NCBI GenBank assembly: GCA_037951105.1
Contig: JBAMJV010008022.1
Coordinates: forward strand, 1 to 64,000
Reading direction: 5' to 3'
Source: Echinarachnius parma
Lineage: Eukaryota; Echinodermata; Echinoidea; Clypeasteroida; Echinarachniidae
DNA length: 64,000 bases
Shown: in pieces, positions 1 to 12,108 of the stretch
Layout of the letters: each line of letters begins with the position of its first letter
Position numbering within the stretch: the first letter of the stretch is position 1
Position numbers and translations under genes: made by a program
The notes under the pieces: generated by a model
What the model was told of the DNA's origin: nothing
Database searches by the model: none
What the model saw: only the letters and a program-made list of their open reading frames with translations

Positions 1-225
1 GACAATCTATGAATCAAAATACGTATTATATTTCACATTATGTATGCAGCCTTTATAATATGATAGCTTTGGCGTGTATATTAAATACATATATTCACAG
101 CCGTAGGGGCACATTTTTTTCTAGGGGCTGAGGTCTTCTGCCCCGAATACCATTCTCCCATTTCACCTGGCAAGCAAAAAAGAAAAAGGGTTATCAAGTT
201 TTAACCATCCGAAAATGATGTAACG

Positions 226-480
226 GTACTTAAAGGGACTTGGTAACATAGTGCAAATCCTCACAATCCAATGGGAATTCTAGCGGTTCCCTCATACCTT
301 GTTGTATTCGCGTTACAATAAAATCATGGGAGAGGGTTCTGTTTTTCAAATATCCCTTTCGTTAAAAGATATTTACGATTGAAGTGTTCAGATTATCCAC
401 AGGACCGACAAAACCGTGTACAAAGCGAGTTGCAATGGGTTAGTGAATATCACTTTGCATTTTTGCTCATAACTTGGCAA
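226..480 (+). repeat. Truncated copy of a TTAA-type MITE
   Basis: This segment matches the left two thirds of the complete element at 62877-63254, including the phrases starting AAAGGGACT and TCTAGCGGTTCCCTC and the block around AGTGAATATCACTTTGCA. The right terminus is missing here. It lies in the 3' flank or an intron of the MACPF gene. Confidence 0.75.
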
Positions 481-547
481 TCTGGCACCCCCCTCCCCTT
501 CCCAGCCTTTGCCGCCTACGCCAGGCCCTATGGATATATTTTATTAC

Positions 548-692
548 CAGTCGTTGTTTCCGCCGAGATTCTCCGTGTCCTGGAATCGTTGGCCCTCTGC
601 CCAGGTGAAGTGAGAGTTGGGCATCCCGTGGTGGGCTTCTGCAGACCGTACGTACCCTTGGGCCACGATGATGGGGATGGCTAGCAGAGGAT
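548..692 (-). CDS. MACPF gene exon 8: start of an ApeC-like region
   Basis: Acceptor ctttttcag at 693-695. The exon is open in the frame left by exon 7. It encodes IPIIVAQGY, then FTWAEG and FQDTEN, similar to the opening of the apextrin C-terminal domain. TGG TAA ends the open frame at 544, and AATAAA overlaps that stop. The same bases also read as a splice donor (CTG|gtaata at 548), and ApeC domains are much longer than this, so I favour continuation to the left of the window. Confidence 0.55.
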
Positions 693-3600
693 CTGAAAAA
701 GAAAATCAGATGTGAGATTAAATGTTGCTTGTACGTATCGGCTTCCATTATGGTGTAGTTAATACGTGTGGTTTGCGGTTTGCACCATGTATACCACGCT
801 ACGCCAATGACCGAGTTTCGTCAAAAGCATGTACCCTTGGAGGGGCGTACATAATGCTCAAGATATGAGATTGTTTGAAATAAACTTGGTACATGTACAT
901 TATAATAACACAGGCCATGCACTCTAAATTACAGGGATTTAAAATCTAAATCGTAGCTTGGATTAAACAAATATAAATACACTTAGATTATTTGTAAATC
1001 TATGGAGACTTAAAAAGTCGCGCGAAAGCAATTGTTAATCGAAGGCCAACGGTGTGATTTTCAATCCATCAAAGGATTGGAAAAATAACGCCAGGTTATC
1101 TGAGATTTGACGAATGAGAACAGAGATATTTCACACGTGACCTACTGCGGTACTCTGAAGCTCAGTTTTCTTAGTTTTATACTCATGAATATTCATAACT
1201 AGGATTACGGTTTTGGTTAGAGTTAAGGAAGATATATATACGATTACAATGAGACCACTCTTTCCATCATCGATTTACGTAGCGTAGTGGTCAGCGCTGT
1301 GGACCTCCACGCTCGAGTGTCACGGGTTCGAATCCTCTCTTTAGTCTTCTATTTTTTCTTTTGCCCATGATAATTGGTGAGTAGCGCTTTATTTAGTAAA
1401 TGTATCATGCACAGTAAACTAAAAAATGAAAATTTGTGGCCTGCATCACTGATTATGAATAATTCATTAGGATGCCATGAACTCGCCTGGGGCCTAATAA
1501 GATTAACATAAACCAATTTAAAAAGGGCTTCATTTTTAATCTATCTGGATTTATATTTTTAAATCCAAAAACAGATTTATTTCAAATCATGATCGGCTGG
1601 TCCCTAACCACAGCCGAAAGAAAGATTTAAAAGTAAATCTAATAGATTTAATTGTAAATCCTTGTAATTTAGAGTGTAGCCAGGATGTGTCAAGGGTGTA
1701 TGTGCGTAATTTACAAAAATGGTGACCGAGACAAGAACGCGGCGAGAACTAGACCACTGTGGTGTAAGCGGGCGCGGGGGGGGGGGGGGGGGGGGGGGGG
1801 CCGTCCGGGACAAGTGGTTTAGATGGTCGAGACCGATAACAAAGTGGAGCCGTACTGAAATTGGGGGGGGGGGGGGGGGGAAGCACCTAACGCACCCCCC
1901 CCCCCCCCCTCCCGGTCTCCCTTGTTTACCTGGACCTGGTCTCTGAATGAATAATGAATATAATTATGATATCTGTCAATTATTTATACAAATTTAAAAA
2001 AAAAGATAATACTATATAGTTAGATATAAAATTACCGGACGATTCTTCAGATCCACGCCACTCTGCGTAGTTGTTGAGGGCGGTCTCCATGTTGACCTGG
2101 ACCTGTGTCCCGGTTGGTCACCCAGTCCATAGTGCACAGTCTGGTCTTGACGTACTCGCCAGAGTTCTGCCAGTAGTCTCGGTCAAAGACCTCGTGCATT
2201 CCAATCAGATAGGTGGGCGATGGGCTCTGTTTGGAAGAGGATCATGGTTATGCATAAACAATGTTTTTATAAAATCATACATTCATATCTATGAATCATA
2301 CATTCATATCTAGGAATTATGATTTGGCAGAAGACAATTTTACACAGAGATTCCCGTAATTATATAGATTTATATATCTCATGCGCTATATGTGATTCAT
2401 AAAAAACAAAGCGAAAAGATTATGGTTAAGCATAAACAATGTTTTAATATAATCATACATAATTTCATAAAGGAATTATGATTTGGCAGGAGGACAATTT
2501 TGTGAAGTGGTTTTCGTAGTTAAAGCTTGTATAACTCATGCACTATAGGCCTCTGTGTGATCATCTTTAGTAAACAGACAATAACAGACAAAAACAAGCA
2601 AGTAAATTCCTATCTTTAATTCAGAAATTAATTTTGGTAATATTATTAGTTGTATCGGTGATTATTGTCATCATTATCATCATGGTCATCAAACATCGTT
2701 ACTAATGGCGTAGCGTGGTCGAATTGATTGAGGGGCGTGCGAATAATTGGGGCCACACGTTTCTGTATTTCTTTAATTTTATACAAATATTCCCCCCTAT
2801 GTTTTAAATATTGCCCCCCCCCTCCCCCCCCCCCTCCCCGTAGGTACGCCAATGTTCGTTAGAGATTACCTGGAAGATCCGGGCCGCCGCTAGTGAAGTT
2901 GTAGAGGTTGCTGCCAAACGACTGGCCCTTGTGGAAGTTGCGCTCGAATGTATCGACGTCGACCTCGAGGGCGCCACGGTAGCCGAAGACCACGTTGGTC
3001 TTGAACTTCACACTGCCATCGACCTACAATTATTATTTGATAATATAAGATGATGACGACGAAATGAAGGGAAATTTAGTATTCATATTGGTTGATTCCT
3101 ATTGGTCGATTCGCTCTCGTGCAATTATAATCATATGCACTCGAGAAATGTAATATGTATCGGTGTTTATTCTGTATACATATTTGAACTCCAAACCATT
3201 TAATATTTGTTTAATATTAAACATATCTATAAAAAAAGTGTTTGTAAAAATTTTAAAAAAGAGAAATCCGAGCCTCAATGAGAAATCACAAAAATCGTGG
3301 ACGGGAAAAGGGACATTATTTCCTCGGCCCTAATAAGGTTAATTGTGAAACAATTATAGCATGGATACCTTCCGTGGTGTAGCTACGGGGTATGGGGGCA
3401 CGTGCCCCCCGCCCCCCCCCTCCCCCCCCCGCACCCCCCCCCCTTCCCACAATAATCTGAAGAAAAAACAATAGAAAAACATAAGGGGACATTTTTGAAA
3501 AACAAATATATATAATAGTGTGCCCCCCCCCCCCCCCGACAAAAAACAAAGAAAATCAGAGTCTGACCATCCTACGCCACTGAATACCCTGAGGGCAGAC

Positions 3601-5779
3601 GTTTGACATGGACGTCTTAAATTCAACGATGATTATAAATTCCCTTTTTAAATCGTTTATTATATTTTAAGTATTTAGTGCTTAACCTTAGACGATGAAG
3701 GGCATTAATTCAATCAATTATAATATATTATAATAATTATAATATAATATAACGAAAAACACGTTTAATAATAATTCCATTAATTCTATTTATGTATTAA
3801 TACGTACGTTTGACCTGGCGTACTGCACGAAGTTCTCTCTCGTCTCAGCATAGCGAGACGTCGACTTCTCACCAAGGTCAACTCGCAAAACAACGTGCTG
3901 GGAAAAAAAGTTAAAGAAAAATATCATTATTATTACTGCGATTATTGATAGTCCGTTGTCATTTGCAAATACAAATGATTAAAAGATGCGATTTCATTAT
4001 TGGCTTATCAATAATCTATCATCTCTATAATTATCTTAATACGATATATAAGCTTATTATGTCTGCCGTGTGATATCATGAATTGAATATGTAATCAAGA
4101 TCCGCTTACGTAACATAATACCCTAATCTCTGTTATGTATCATTCTCCGATTGGCTTGTGATCACATCACGTGGCTTCGAAATATTACACTAATGTGTGG
4201 GTTTGTTCTGGGAGAGTTGGTACATGGGATAGAGAACACGTGTTAACTAAATATAATCTTGATTATAAACGACTTATCGTGCCCCAATAATCGAGAACTG
4301 ATGCCTCTTCATAGACCAGGGCCCCGTTGAAGAAAGAGATACACTAGATTGTAAGTCCGAAAAAACATGATCTGACTTAACTGCTTGTAACTTACAATCG
4401 ATTGTATCTCTTTCTGCAACGGGGCTCAGGGGGGGGGGGGGGGGGGGGGGGTGTTTCACGAAGATCCTAAATTGGACTTACAATTATGGAAAGCCATTAG
4501 ATGCGTTGAAAAAATATGAAAAGGTTAGTTTAAAAGGCATAAAATGTTGATTCAAATTATGATAATATTTTCTATTATCAAGGTGATTCCATGTTCTTGA
4601 TGTACAATAACCCATGAAAATCTAAAGGACTTCGCATTTTTGCTTTTGAATATGTTTTTATTCCAAGGCAACAAAAGCTTTCCATAATAGTTAGGTCCAA
4701 CTTAGAATCTTTGTGAAATACCCCAGGCACAGACAACGACCCCATCCTCAAACGAGGACTTAGGCCAAAGCAAAAAATTGTTGGATTGGAGTAACGGGCA
4801 ACCAAAAATTAGGGTAGGGTAGGTAGGTTTTTTTTTTTTTTTTTTTTTTTTTTAACGCCAATCCAACAATTTATTTTTCATGGCCTTATTGGGAGGGGGG
4901 AGGGGTGTGGCATGGGCACGTGAAGATGGAACTTTACATCTTTAATCTGTACAATTAACTACGTACCGTGCCCCAGTCTTCGAGGAACTGCATGTACGAG
5001 GTCTCGTCATAGACCAGGGGCAGCTTGCAGGCAGACACGACGAAGCCGACCTCCAGTGGGTACTGCTCGTACAGGGCTAGTTCGTTCTGGTACCTGGCCT
5101 GGCCTCGGTTGCATACGGTCTTGTCCTCGTAGTACACGTAGCGGTTGCTCTCTACTCCACGCTGGACCTCCTTGTATTCTAATTCGGTTATAACGAATGA
5201 TATTATATAATTATCATACAGGCCCGTAGCCAATAGCTTTCAAGGGGAGGGGGGGGGGGGGGGGGTGCGTAATTTACAAAAACGGGACCGAGACCACTGG
5301 TTGAGACGTGTACGGGGGGGGGGGGGGGGTCGTTAACAAGACCGATCATTGCCCAAGACCACTGGTTACGATGGCCAAGACCGATAAAAAGCGGACAATT
5401 TTTTTGTTTGGGGAGGGGGGGGGGGGGGCGTACGCAACGCAACCCCTGGCTACGGGCATGTCATAAAATAATCATTATAATCATAGTCAGCAGCATCAGC
5501 ATCACCATACTCATCGCGATATACGTCGTAATAATAATTATATATTCGCCATCGTAACCAGTGTCATAATCATAATAATAAACAGTTCTTATATAGCGCA
5601 TATCACACCTATATTAGGGTCTCTATGCGCATATCATTATCGTCGTCATATATCATCATTATAATCCTTAGCAGCGTCACCATGGTCACCATCATCACAA
5701 TCATCGATATTTTTAAAATCGTCGTCATGTTTATCATTCACTCATCATCGGAACCAATTTCATCATCCTCCTCCTCCTC

Positions 5780-5839
<60 letters not shown>

Positions 5840-8022
5840 GATTACAACCACCTCCATTCTCACCATCACCATTATTGTTATAAAATGTACCAGTATAGTA
5901 TTGATATTGCTATTAATTTACTCTTTCTTTAAAAAAAAAAAATATTATCATGTAAATAACATTCATTATAATGAACGCAACTGCCACAAGGGGCAGCCAT
6001 AATAATAGTTATTCTGAAGGGTATGGAAATTGCAACTCCAAAACATTTATAATGTATTATTATTACTATTATTATGTTCTCTCGTGATGGTAATAATTCG
6101 TGGTATACTTACGTGCACTGGAGGAGAACTTGTATTTGGTGAACAGTACTCTTGCTTTTGCTGCACAAAAAGTACAAAAAACAATAATGATGATTAGTGT
6201 GTGACTTATAAAGCATAGGCCTGTCAAAAATCTCGCCGTTCATACATGTACGTCATTATTATATTAACAATAGTTTAATACAAATCTAAAAAGGGTACGT
6301 ATATCTCATTTCACTTGTTGGTTCCCCATTCGTGTTGGGCCCTAATATGCGTCCATGGTACATGCACACTGTTAAAACGCTGTGTAAAAATGGTTGTTTA
6401 ATCTTTTCATATAACTTTAGGTGTAGCGTAATAAGTTGTACAAAGAAGGGTTGTGTTAAGCAGCCATTGTTCAAGCGCTGTTGAAACGTGTTAAATCACG
6501 TCATAGTTTCGACCGCAAAATCACCGCGTCAAAACCTCTTTTGTCCCTCCGCAAACCAAGCGAACCGAGATAGCGCAGTCGGTAGAGAGTGAGACTTATA
6601 ACCCAAAGACCCCCCGGTTCGAATCCTACCCTTGTCGCTTTACATCTTGTTTTGTATTTGCTATTTCAACAACGGGATTGTTGACATTTATTCTAAACAG
6701 TTGTAGAACAAATTAAAACAACAGTTGTGTAAACTTTAAACAACTGGGGTTGCTGAATGTTTTCAACAACAGTTGGATGGTTCATATGTTAAACAGCGGT
6801 TGTTGAATTTGTTTACACAGCGTTTTAACAGTGCATAATTATGTATGCGTGTACAAACTAGTTTACTCTGGCACTATGAGGGTTGAGCAGTGTTTTAACC
6901 CAGTCATGACTGATTAATGTTTGCATATTTTCAGGACCAAACCCGATTGGGTTAACTGACCTGACTGATCGATGTCCACAGAGATCTTCTCGGTGTATGT
7001 TTCCGTTCCGTAGAAGGTCGTGCGCACCTCAGACTCCGCACAGCTCTCTCGTGGAGTAAACATCACCTAAAATGGAACCAAATCAAATTCAAATCAAAAT
7101 CACATCACCATATTTTGGGTAGGTATGCCGTATGCGCCTCCCCAGGGTGCAAAAGTAGGGGCTCCGGAGTGGATCGCCGCGTTTGCAAGGGGGGTCTCTA
7201 GAACGGATCGGCGCCACGTCTGCAAGGGAGGACTCCGGCGGATGTTCAAATTCACTACCAGCGGACCCAGCGGAACTAATAGAAGGCGGAACGGGCAGAA
7301 CGGCCGATATTTAGGATTTGGGGGGTCTGCGGAACGAAAAATTGAGCTGAAAGGGGGGGGGGGGGGTCTTGATGGGGCACATACCTATAGTACCAGGTAT
7401 AGAAAGTAGTCCCCCCCCCCCCCCCCCGGGTCATATCTCATGCACATCGACATCATCATAATTTCCAAGATCATTATCACCACCGCCAACACGCTAACCC
7501 ATATCCTTTGCGAAGTTAGGAAACGGAAACGGAGAGAAGCCCCATTATAGGGGATATGACATGTATGGGGAATGGGGAATGATTATTACATCAAATTAAA
7601 TTGTTCAAAATAATAAATCATCATTAGCCTAATCATGATTCCAAACAATACTTTCAGTCATACATACAAATTAATATAGTGGAACACCTTATAATTCATA
7701 ATTTCTTAAGCGCCTCTATACCTGCATGGTCGGGCACGATGTAGGCGAGGTCAGGGGTCAAGTTGTTGGTGTCATAGGTCAACTTCAGAATGCGACGGGT
7801 CACCAGGAGACCTGGGTCGACTCCACCAAGGTACGTATCGCCCCCTTCTGGGTTACCCTCAATGATGTTGTAGCCGATGCCCAGGAAGTTAGCGATACCA
7901 GCGGGCGTTGGCAGAGGGTCGCTGAGACCGTCCACCGGGTCGACGTGGAGCTCGATGTCATCGATCACGGCGAGCACGCAGACCGCGAGGCCGAGAATAA
8001 GGAGGAACTGCGATCTGAACAT
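548..8022 (-). CDS. Apextrin-like MACPF (perforin-fold) secreted protein, partial, frame-broken
   Basis: Eight exons read from right to left: 7722-8022, 6961-7066, 6113-6160, 4967-5178, 3808-3897, 2870-3023, 2036-2226 and 548-692, all with GT-AG edges. Exon 1 has a hydrophobic signal peptide and a GIGYNIIEGNP-type motif followed by GGVDPG, as in Mpeg1/apextrin proteins. Exons 4 and 5 join across the MACPF signature (tyrosine, then FLEDWGT, then HVV). Exon 6 has a Gly-Gly pair typical of the end of the MACPF fold. The last exon has FTWAEG and FQDTEN, resembling the start of an ApeC (apextrin C-terminal) domain. Known family members are secreted immune or egg proteins; the role here is inference. 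Oddities: exon 1 ends in phase 1 while exon 2 reads in phase 0, and exon 7 (191 nt) needs three different frames. This suggests a decaying copy, an undetected micro-exon, or sequence errors. The protein either stops at 544 or splices at 548 and continues beyond the window. Confidence 0.75.
1281..1350 (+). repeat. tRNA-derived SINE-like segment
   Basis: It contains an internal RNA polymerase III A-box-like TAGCGTAGTGG and a perfect B box GGTTCGAATCC about 40 bases later, as in tRNA-derived SINE heads. I could not fold a convincing acceptor stem, so it is not a functional tRNA gene. It lies between exons 8 and 7 of the MACPF gene. Confidence 0.5.
1690..1935 (+). repeat. Degenerate G-run-rich MITE, family also at 5218 and 8157
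   Basis: It shares with the other two copies the phrases GTAATTTACAAAAA, GAGACCACTG and AGATGGTCGAGACCGATAA, separated by long G or C homopolymers. This copy has lost its outer ends. Confidence 0.6.
2036..2226 (-). pseudogene. MACPF gene exon 7 with two reading-frame shifts
   Basis: Acceptor (aaacag) and donor (gtaatt) look sound. The exon is 191 nt, although the flanking phases (1 and 1) require a multiple of three. The incoming frame reads a few plausible residues and then meets a stop. A second frame carries the long conserved-looking block around HEVFDRDYW. A third frame (NMETALNNY then EWRGSEESS) is the one that joins exon 8. Two one-base gains would explain the pattern. Either the gene is decaying or the sequence contains indel errors. 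Confidence 0.55.
4316..4429. repeat. Foldback MITE, about 110 bp
   Basis: The two halves are near-perfect inverted repeats. The left arm reads GGCCCCGTTG, AGAAAGAGATACA and GATTGTAAGT; the right arm reads ACTTACAATC, TGTATCTCTTTCT and CAACGGGGC. It is an almost fully palindromic non-autonomous DNA element in an intron of the MACPF gene. Confidence 0.8.
4967..5178 (-). CDS. MACPF gene exon 4: core of the MACPF domain
   Basis: 212-nt exon between acceptor gaattag and donor gtacgt. It encodes a Tyr-rich strand, two cysteines (TVCNRG and SACKLP), and ends in the family signature YMQFLEDWGT. The next exon (3808-3897) supplies the expected histidine, giving W-G-T-H. Phase 1 in and phase 0 out agree with its neighbours on both sides, so the centre of the gene is intact even though exon 7 is not. 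Confidence 0.8.
5218..5458. mobile_element. Non-autonomous DNA element with GCCCGTAGCCA termini
   Basis: The left end GGCCCGTAGCCA and right end TGGCTACGGGC are inverted repeats. The inside carries three long G tracts and the same phrases as the copies near 1690 and 8157. A hAT affiliation is inferred from related ends; no clean target-site duplication was found. It sits just upstream of MACPF exon 4, its right part being in the intron. Confidence 0.65.
5761..5841. repeat. (TCA)n microsatellite
   Basis: Nearly pure TCA/ATC trinucleotide run. The serine-rich open frame over it is a by-product of the repeat. Confidence 0.95.
6567..6640 (+). repeat. tRNA-derived pseudogene or SINE head
   Basis: A box TAGCGCAGTCGG and B box GGTTCGAATCC are correctly spaced for a tRNA. 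The middle contains CTTATAA, which could be an Ile(UAU)-type anticodon loop, but the flanking bases do not pair as a stem and the acceptor stem is absent. It is best read as a degraded tRNA or SINE inside a MACPF intron. Confidence 0.45.
7722..8022 (-). CDS. MACPF gene exon 1: signal peptide and N-terminal MACPF region
   Basis: The ATG is at 8022-8020. It is followed by a basic residue and a leucine-rich hydrophobic stretch of about 16 residues, a good secretory signal peptide. An upstream in-frame ATG exists, but a likely 3' splice site (ctacacag) at 8035/8036 lies between it and this start, so the upstream part is probably intron. The motif GGVDPG and the run of basic and hydrophobic residues after it match the first strand of apextrin/Mpeg1 MACPF domains. 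The donor is CAG|gtatag at 7722. Confidence 0.75.
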
Positions 8023-8156
8023 CGCGTTTAGTCTCTGTGTAGAGAAGGGATTAATGGTAACCATTTGATATATGAACATTTTACTTATTTAGGAAAGGGA
8101 TATAACTGACCATAAATTATCAAATAATTTAGGATGTGTCCGGAAATGTTCGGGAT

Positions 8157-8400
8157 GCAGGCCCGTACGTAGCCAGGATTTTTTCAAGGGGGTTTGGGAG
8201 GGGGGGGGGGGGGGGGGGTGGGGGTGCCGTAATTTACCAAAACGGGTCCGTATTTTACAAAAACGAGTCCGCACGGTGGCCGAGGCTGAGACCACTGGTT
8301 ATGATGTGTGAGCAGGGGGGAGGGGGCGTCCAAGACCACTGGTTTAGATGGTCGAGACCGATAAAAAGTGGATCCGAGATCGATACAAATTGGACCTTTC
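8157..8400. mobile_element. Third copy of the G-run-rich MITE
   Basis: It begins CAGGCCCGTACGTAGCCAGG and carries the shared phrases GAGACCACTGG and AGATGGTCGAGACCGATAAA with long G tracts. It lies just upstream of the MACPF start. Confidence 0.65.
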
Positions 8401-11387
8401 TGAATTTGGAGGGTAATCGTCATTCTCGGGTCCAGTCATTATCAAATAGGACAAGATTGCATGAATTATGGCTCGTATACATGCAACGTCATGGTTAGCC
8501 TTAAAACGCGAAAATGTAATTGTAATTGCCTTATTCGTCGAGGTGAAGTTGATTTTTTTACAAGATTATGTTTTGTTTTATAACAAGTTTTATGTATGTG
8601 AAGACAACGATATAATTATATAGATATGATAATCATTACAATCAGTGCCCAATACCCATGATTATACCTCGATGATGATAGTCATTGCTTTTGCTACAAT
8701 CCAGTTGAAGAAAACAAAAAGAAATGTCATATACGTACCACAAAAAGCAGAAGTTGAGAACCAACAACCCAAGTCCAGCTATTTCACTCAATAACAGACC
8801 ACTGAGACCCGCGACTCCTCTTATATCGTTCTTAAATGTAAACATAATGCTACATACGTCAACGTGATGTGGGAATTGTCGCATCTGCTGATTTGAAAGA
8901 TGTTATAAGAAGTAAATACAGCATGCACGTACGACTTATAGTTGTGACGCAATAAGTATAATAGCTATCGCTACAATCTGTAATAACAAATATTATCGTC
9001 GTCTGGTACACAGATAACCTTTCTAATTTATCATATTTGAACAATGTTTAAACTATGTTTGACAATGTCTTGAAAAGAGTCACACTGATAAGGTCGTTAT
9101 TGCACGCACAAGCACGTCAGCAGCTTCTCAAAAGTGGGAGGGGGACATTGCGAGGGAGCGAAGCGACCGAGCGGGGGGAATTGTGTGGGATCCTACTGTA
9201 GGGAGTCTTTGCACTTTTGGGCTTGAAATTGTGCGATTTGGTACATACCTGAGACAGAAATTTCAGAAATATGTAGTGCAATCTATGTGGAGGGGATTGT
9301 CTCCCTTTCCCCCCTCCCCCCCCCCCCCCCCCCCCACTTTTTCATAAATGTACACATTATGTCATAATGTATGCATTTATGTCCCCCGCCTGTTGACGCC
9401 CATGATTGCATGATCATAATAAAGGCATATGCATTGTATATCAGATGGGATGGAAAGGCTCAAATATATATATATATATTTACTATACCAACAAAATATA
9501 TTTTGATGAATTATATGAATATAATCGTTCTAATATAATTGTTTATTCTGATGAAAGTATGAAATTAAATACTAATATTATTCGTAATATATATAAACAT
9601 GTGATATCTTGTGCATTCTGCAGTGAATATTTATGGCAGGTGATCGAACCCCTGGGCCCCGTACTTTCAGCTAAGACCGTCTTAACTGTCACGTGACCGT
9701 GACCGATCTACGGATGACGTTTGTTCCGACCACAAAGGACAAGGTTGGAAGTAAAGTTCGATGCTTTCATGCAATACGTGTTACCGTAAATGTCAAGGTT
9801 ATACCAAGGTTGTGTACGTGCGGAGATAAGACCCTTTCATGAAACGGGGCCAAAACTGCCTATATATTATTTTAATTCAAACATATATTATTTTCTCAAA
9901 TTTAGTGTGCACTCTCAGATATCCCGGGTCGGGTATAACCGCTATACTGTTTTATAATCATCGAGGCAGAGAGGTGGGAAGACTCCCCTCTCTGATCAAG
10001 GTATATGAAACTATCTTATCCGATGCTAGAGTGATCAAGGCCTCGAACGATATTGATAATAAGGACCGCTGTATAGGGACCGATATAGTCGGCTATTTGT
10101 AGGGACCACTATTCATAAGGTCCGCTATTCATAGGGACCGCTGTTCATAATGTATTTCCCTTTATACGGAAGGACCGCTGACATTCATAAAACTAAAAGG
10201 GGGTCACTAATCATAAAGGCATAGGGATCGCTATTCAAAAAGAAGAGGAAGGATCGTTAGTCATAATTCATATTCCTAGTTTGGCCTATAGCCTGGCCTC
10301 TCGCATTGTTTCTGTCCTTTTTATTTTGTTGTTTCTTCATCCCTTCTTCATAATCTATGTTCCCTTTTTTCATTTTCATTGTCACCAGTTTCTAGCTTAC
10401 GCGAAATCCCCTTCCTCCCATACCACCATGAATATGACTCTTCTTCATTCTCTGACATCTATCCTCTAATTCTTAGCCAACCAATCTTTCAAATATTTAA
10501 ATTTATGTGCATTGGTATATAATGTATAAGAGGATTTATTGTAATGTGCTCTTTTTCTAATCATAATTGTTCATCATGGATACAATGAGGCTTTTTATAT
10601 AATCACTCAATTTCTCATAGAAGTGTTTTTGTATAATTTGTTTATTTGTATCTAAATAAAAAGGAGACATTTCAAGAAGCATTTAAGCAACAGATTAAGT
10701 GAATGAAGTTGTAGAAACCCAAAATTTGAGCAGATTTTGATAATCTAATCAAGAGTTATGATTTGTCAAAGCTTTGATTACAATCTTGTATATTGTGTGT
10801 CTCTGCAAAATATGTGAAGTTACAGAGTTATTAAACAAGTTTTTATAAATTAGCAAATCTACGTTCATTCTGGCAAAGTACTATCTAGAGAGGGCAGCAA
10901 ACAAAAACTTGAATGGAAAAGTAAAATTTGCTCAAATTGTTACTGTTAGGTTTCTGAATGATCTGTCCTTTCATTTAAACCACATCAGTGCTGGGAGAAA
11001 CTACCCCTTTAATAATTTTTGTGTGACTGCATTGGAATAAAATGATTTGTTTCTTTTAATCAATTTATTACATCATGAAAATGGAAAACAATTCGAAATA
11101 GAATGTATTTGAGACAATCATGACGGAAACAGAAAGAGTTTTTGTAAATATGATTTATTCACATCATCTGGCAAGGTGATTTGGTGCATCTTTTTTTATT
11201 GAATACAGTAATTATAAAACTGCAAATATTTGGCCTTTAACATTTCATTTTGAATTACAGTAATACACGTCAGTTCATACATAAACCAAAGAAAATGAAA
11301 ATATTGGCAGTCATTAATCAATCCGAACAAATCAGTATTTTTTTTAAATTGAGGTATCACAGCAATGCAATATATAATTAATATACA
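8401..11387. other. Intergenic DNA without a recognisable gene
   Basis: AT-rich DNA. It contains a transposon fragment near 9130-9380 (GAGGGAGCGAAGCGACC phrase plus a C tract) and a run of degenerate units of about 20 bp built on GGACCGCTATTCATA between 10060 and 10280. No exon with plausible splice sites or family similarity was seen on either strand. Confidence 0.6.
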
Positions 11388-11389
11388 TA

Positions 11390-11579
11390 CAGTCAAACCT
11401 GTGTATAGTGACCACCCAAGGAAAACAAGAAATGTGCATGGCCACTGTAGACAGGTGACCTCTATTATAGTCTAAACAGGTTCCAAAACATTGTTTCTCT
11501 TGGCAAGGGATCACGTTTGGTGACCACTATAGGCAGGTTGGCTGCTATAGACACATGGCCACTAGCACAGGTTTGACTG
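11390..11579. mobile_element. Tc1/mariner-type MITE (CAGTCAAACCTG ends)
   Basis: 190 bp. The terminal inverted repeats are CAGTCAAACCTG and CAGGTTTGACTG, flanked on both sides by TA, the target of Tc1/mariner elements. There is no coding capacity. A fragment of the same family abuts centrobin exon 15 at 15836-15899. Confidence 0.85.
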
Positions 11580-11705
11580 TATTCATGTTGGTTCACTGCA
11601 AAGGGCAAATGTCAGTATTATTTTGTTTTCGGTTGATAAACACAGTTGTAGGGATGGAGTGATTGAACACCTGTGACTGACTCTGGCTACTGAAATCAGG
11701 CTCTT

Positions 11706-12011
11706 CCCTTGTAAAATAAGTACCTTACTGCGAGTACTGCGGTACTACCGCAGTACTCGTAGTACATGTGGTATTACTGCAGTACTACCGCGGTACTGTA
11801 GTAGTACTGCGGTAGTACTGTGGTAGTACCGAAGCCATACAGCAGTATAACTGCCGTAGTACCGCAGTAGTACCGCAGTACTTGTACTGCAGTAGTACAG
11901 GAGTACTTTTACCAACCATTTTACAGGAGTAAATGTACCGCAGTACAAGTACTGCAGTACAAGTACTGCGGTACTACTGCAGTAGTACTGCAGTACTTTT
12001 TTTTTACAGGG
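11706..12011. repeat. GTAC/CTGCAG foldback element
   Basis: About 300 bp composed of shuffled GTAC, CTGCAG, TAGTACC and CGGTACT words, so almost any part is complementary to another. The ends CCTTGTAAAATAAGTAC and GTACTTTTTTTTTACAGGGG are imperfect inverted repeats, which suggests a mobile foldback element rather than a simple microsatellite. Confidence 0.65.
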
Positions 12012-12108
12012 GTTAACCCGTTCAGGACCTATTGATAATGCTATAACATGTATTCTCCATAGACCCCAGCCCAAGTATTTTTGGGACCAGCCCTGAAGGG
12101 GTTAATTG
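12010..12108. repeat. 100-bp MITE with TTAACCCGTTCAGGAC ends
   Basis: Starts TTAACCCGTTCAGGAC and ends CCTGAAGGGGTTAA. A second copy is at 49060-49157. The ends resemble TTAA-targeting (piggyBac-like) elements, which is inference. Confidence 0.7.

Noticed and set aside
1281-1350. Functional tRNA gene
   Set aside because: A and B boxes are present, but no acceptor stem or proper anticodon arm could be formed.
5625-6002. 125-codon serine-rich ORF
   Set aside because: Produced by the TCA microsatellite; no splice or family support.
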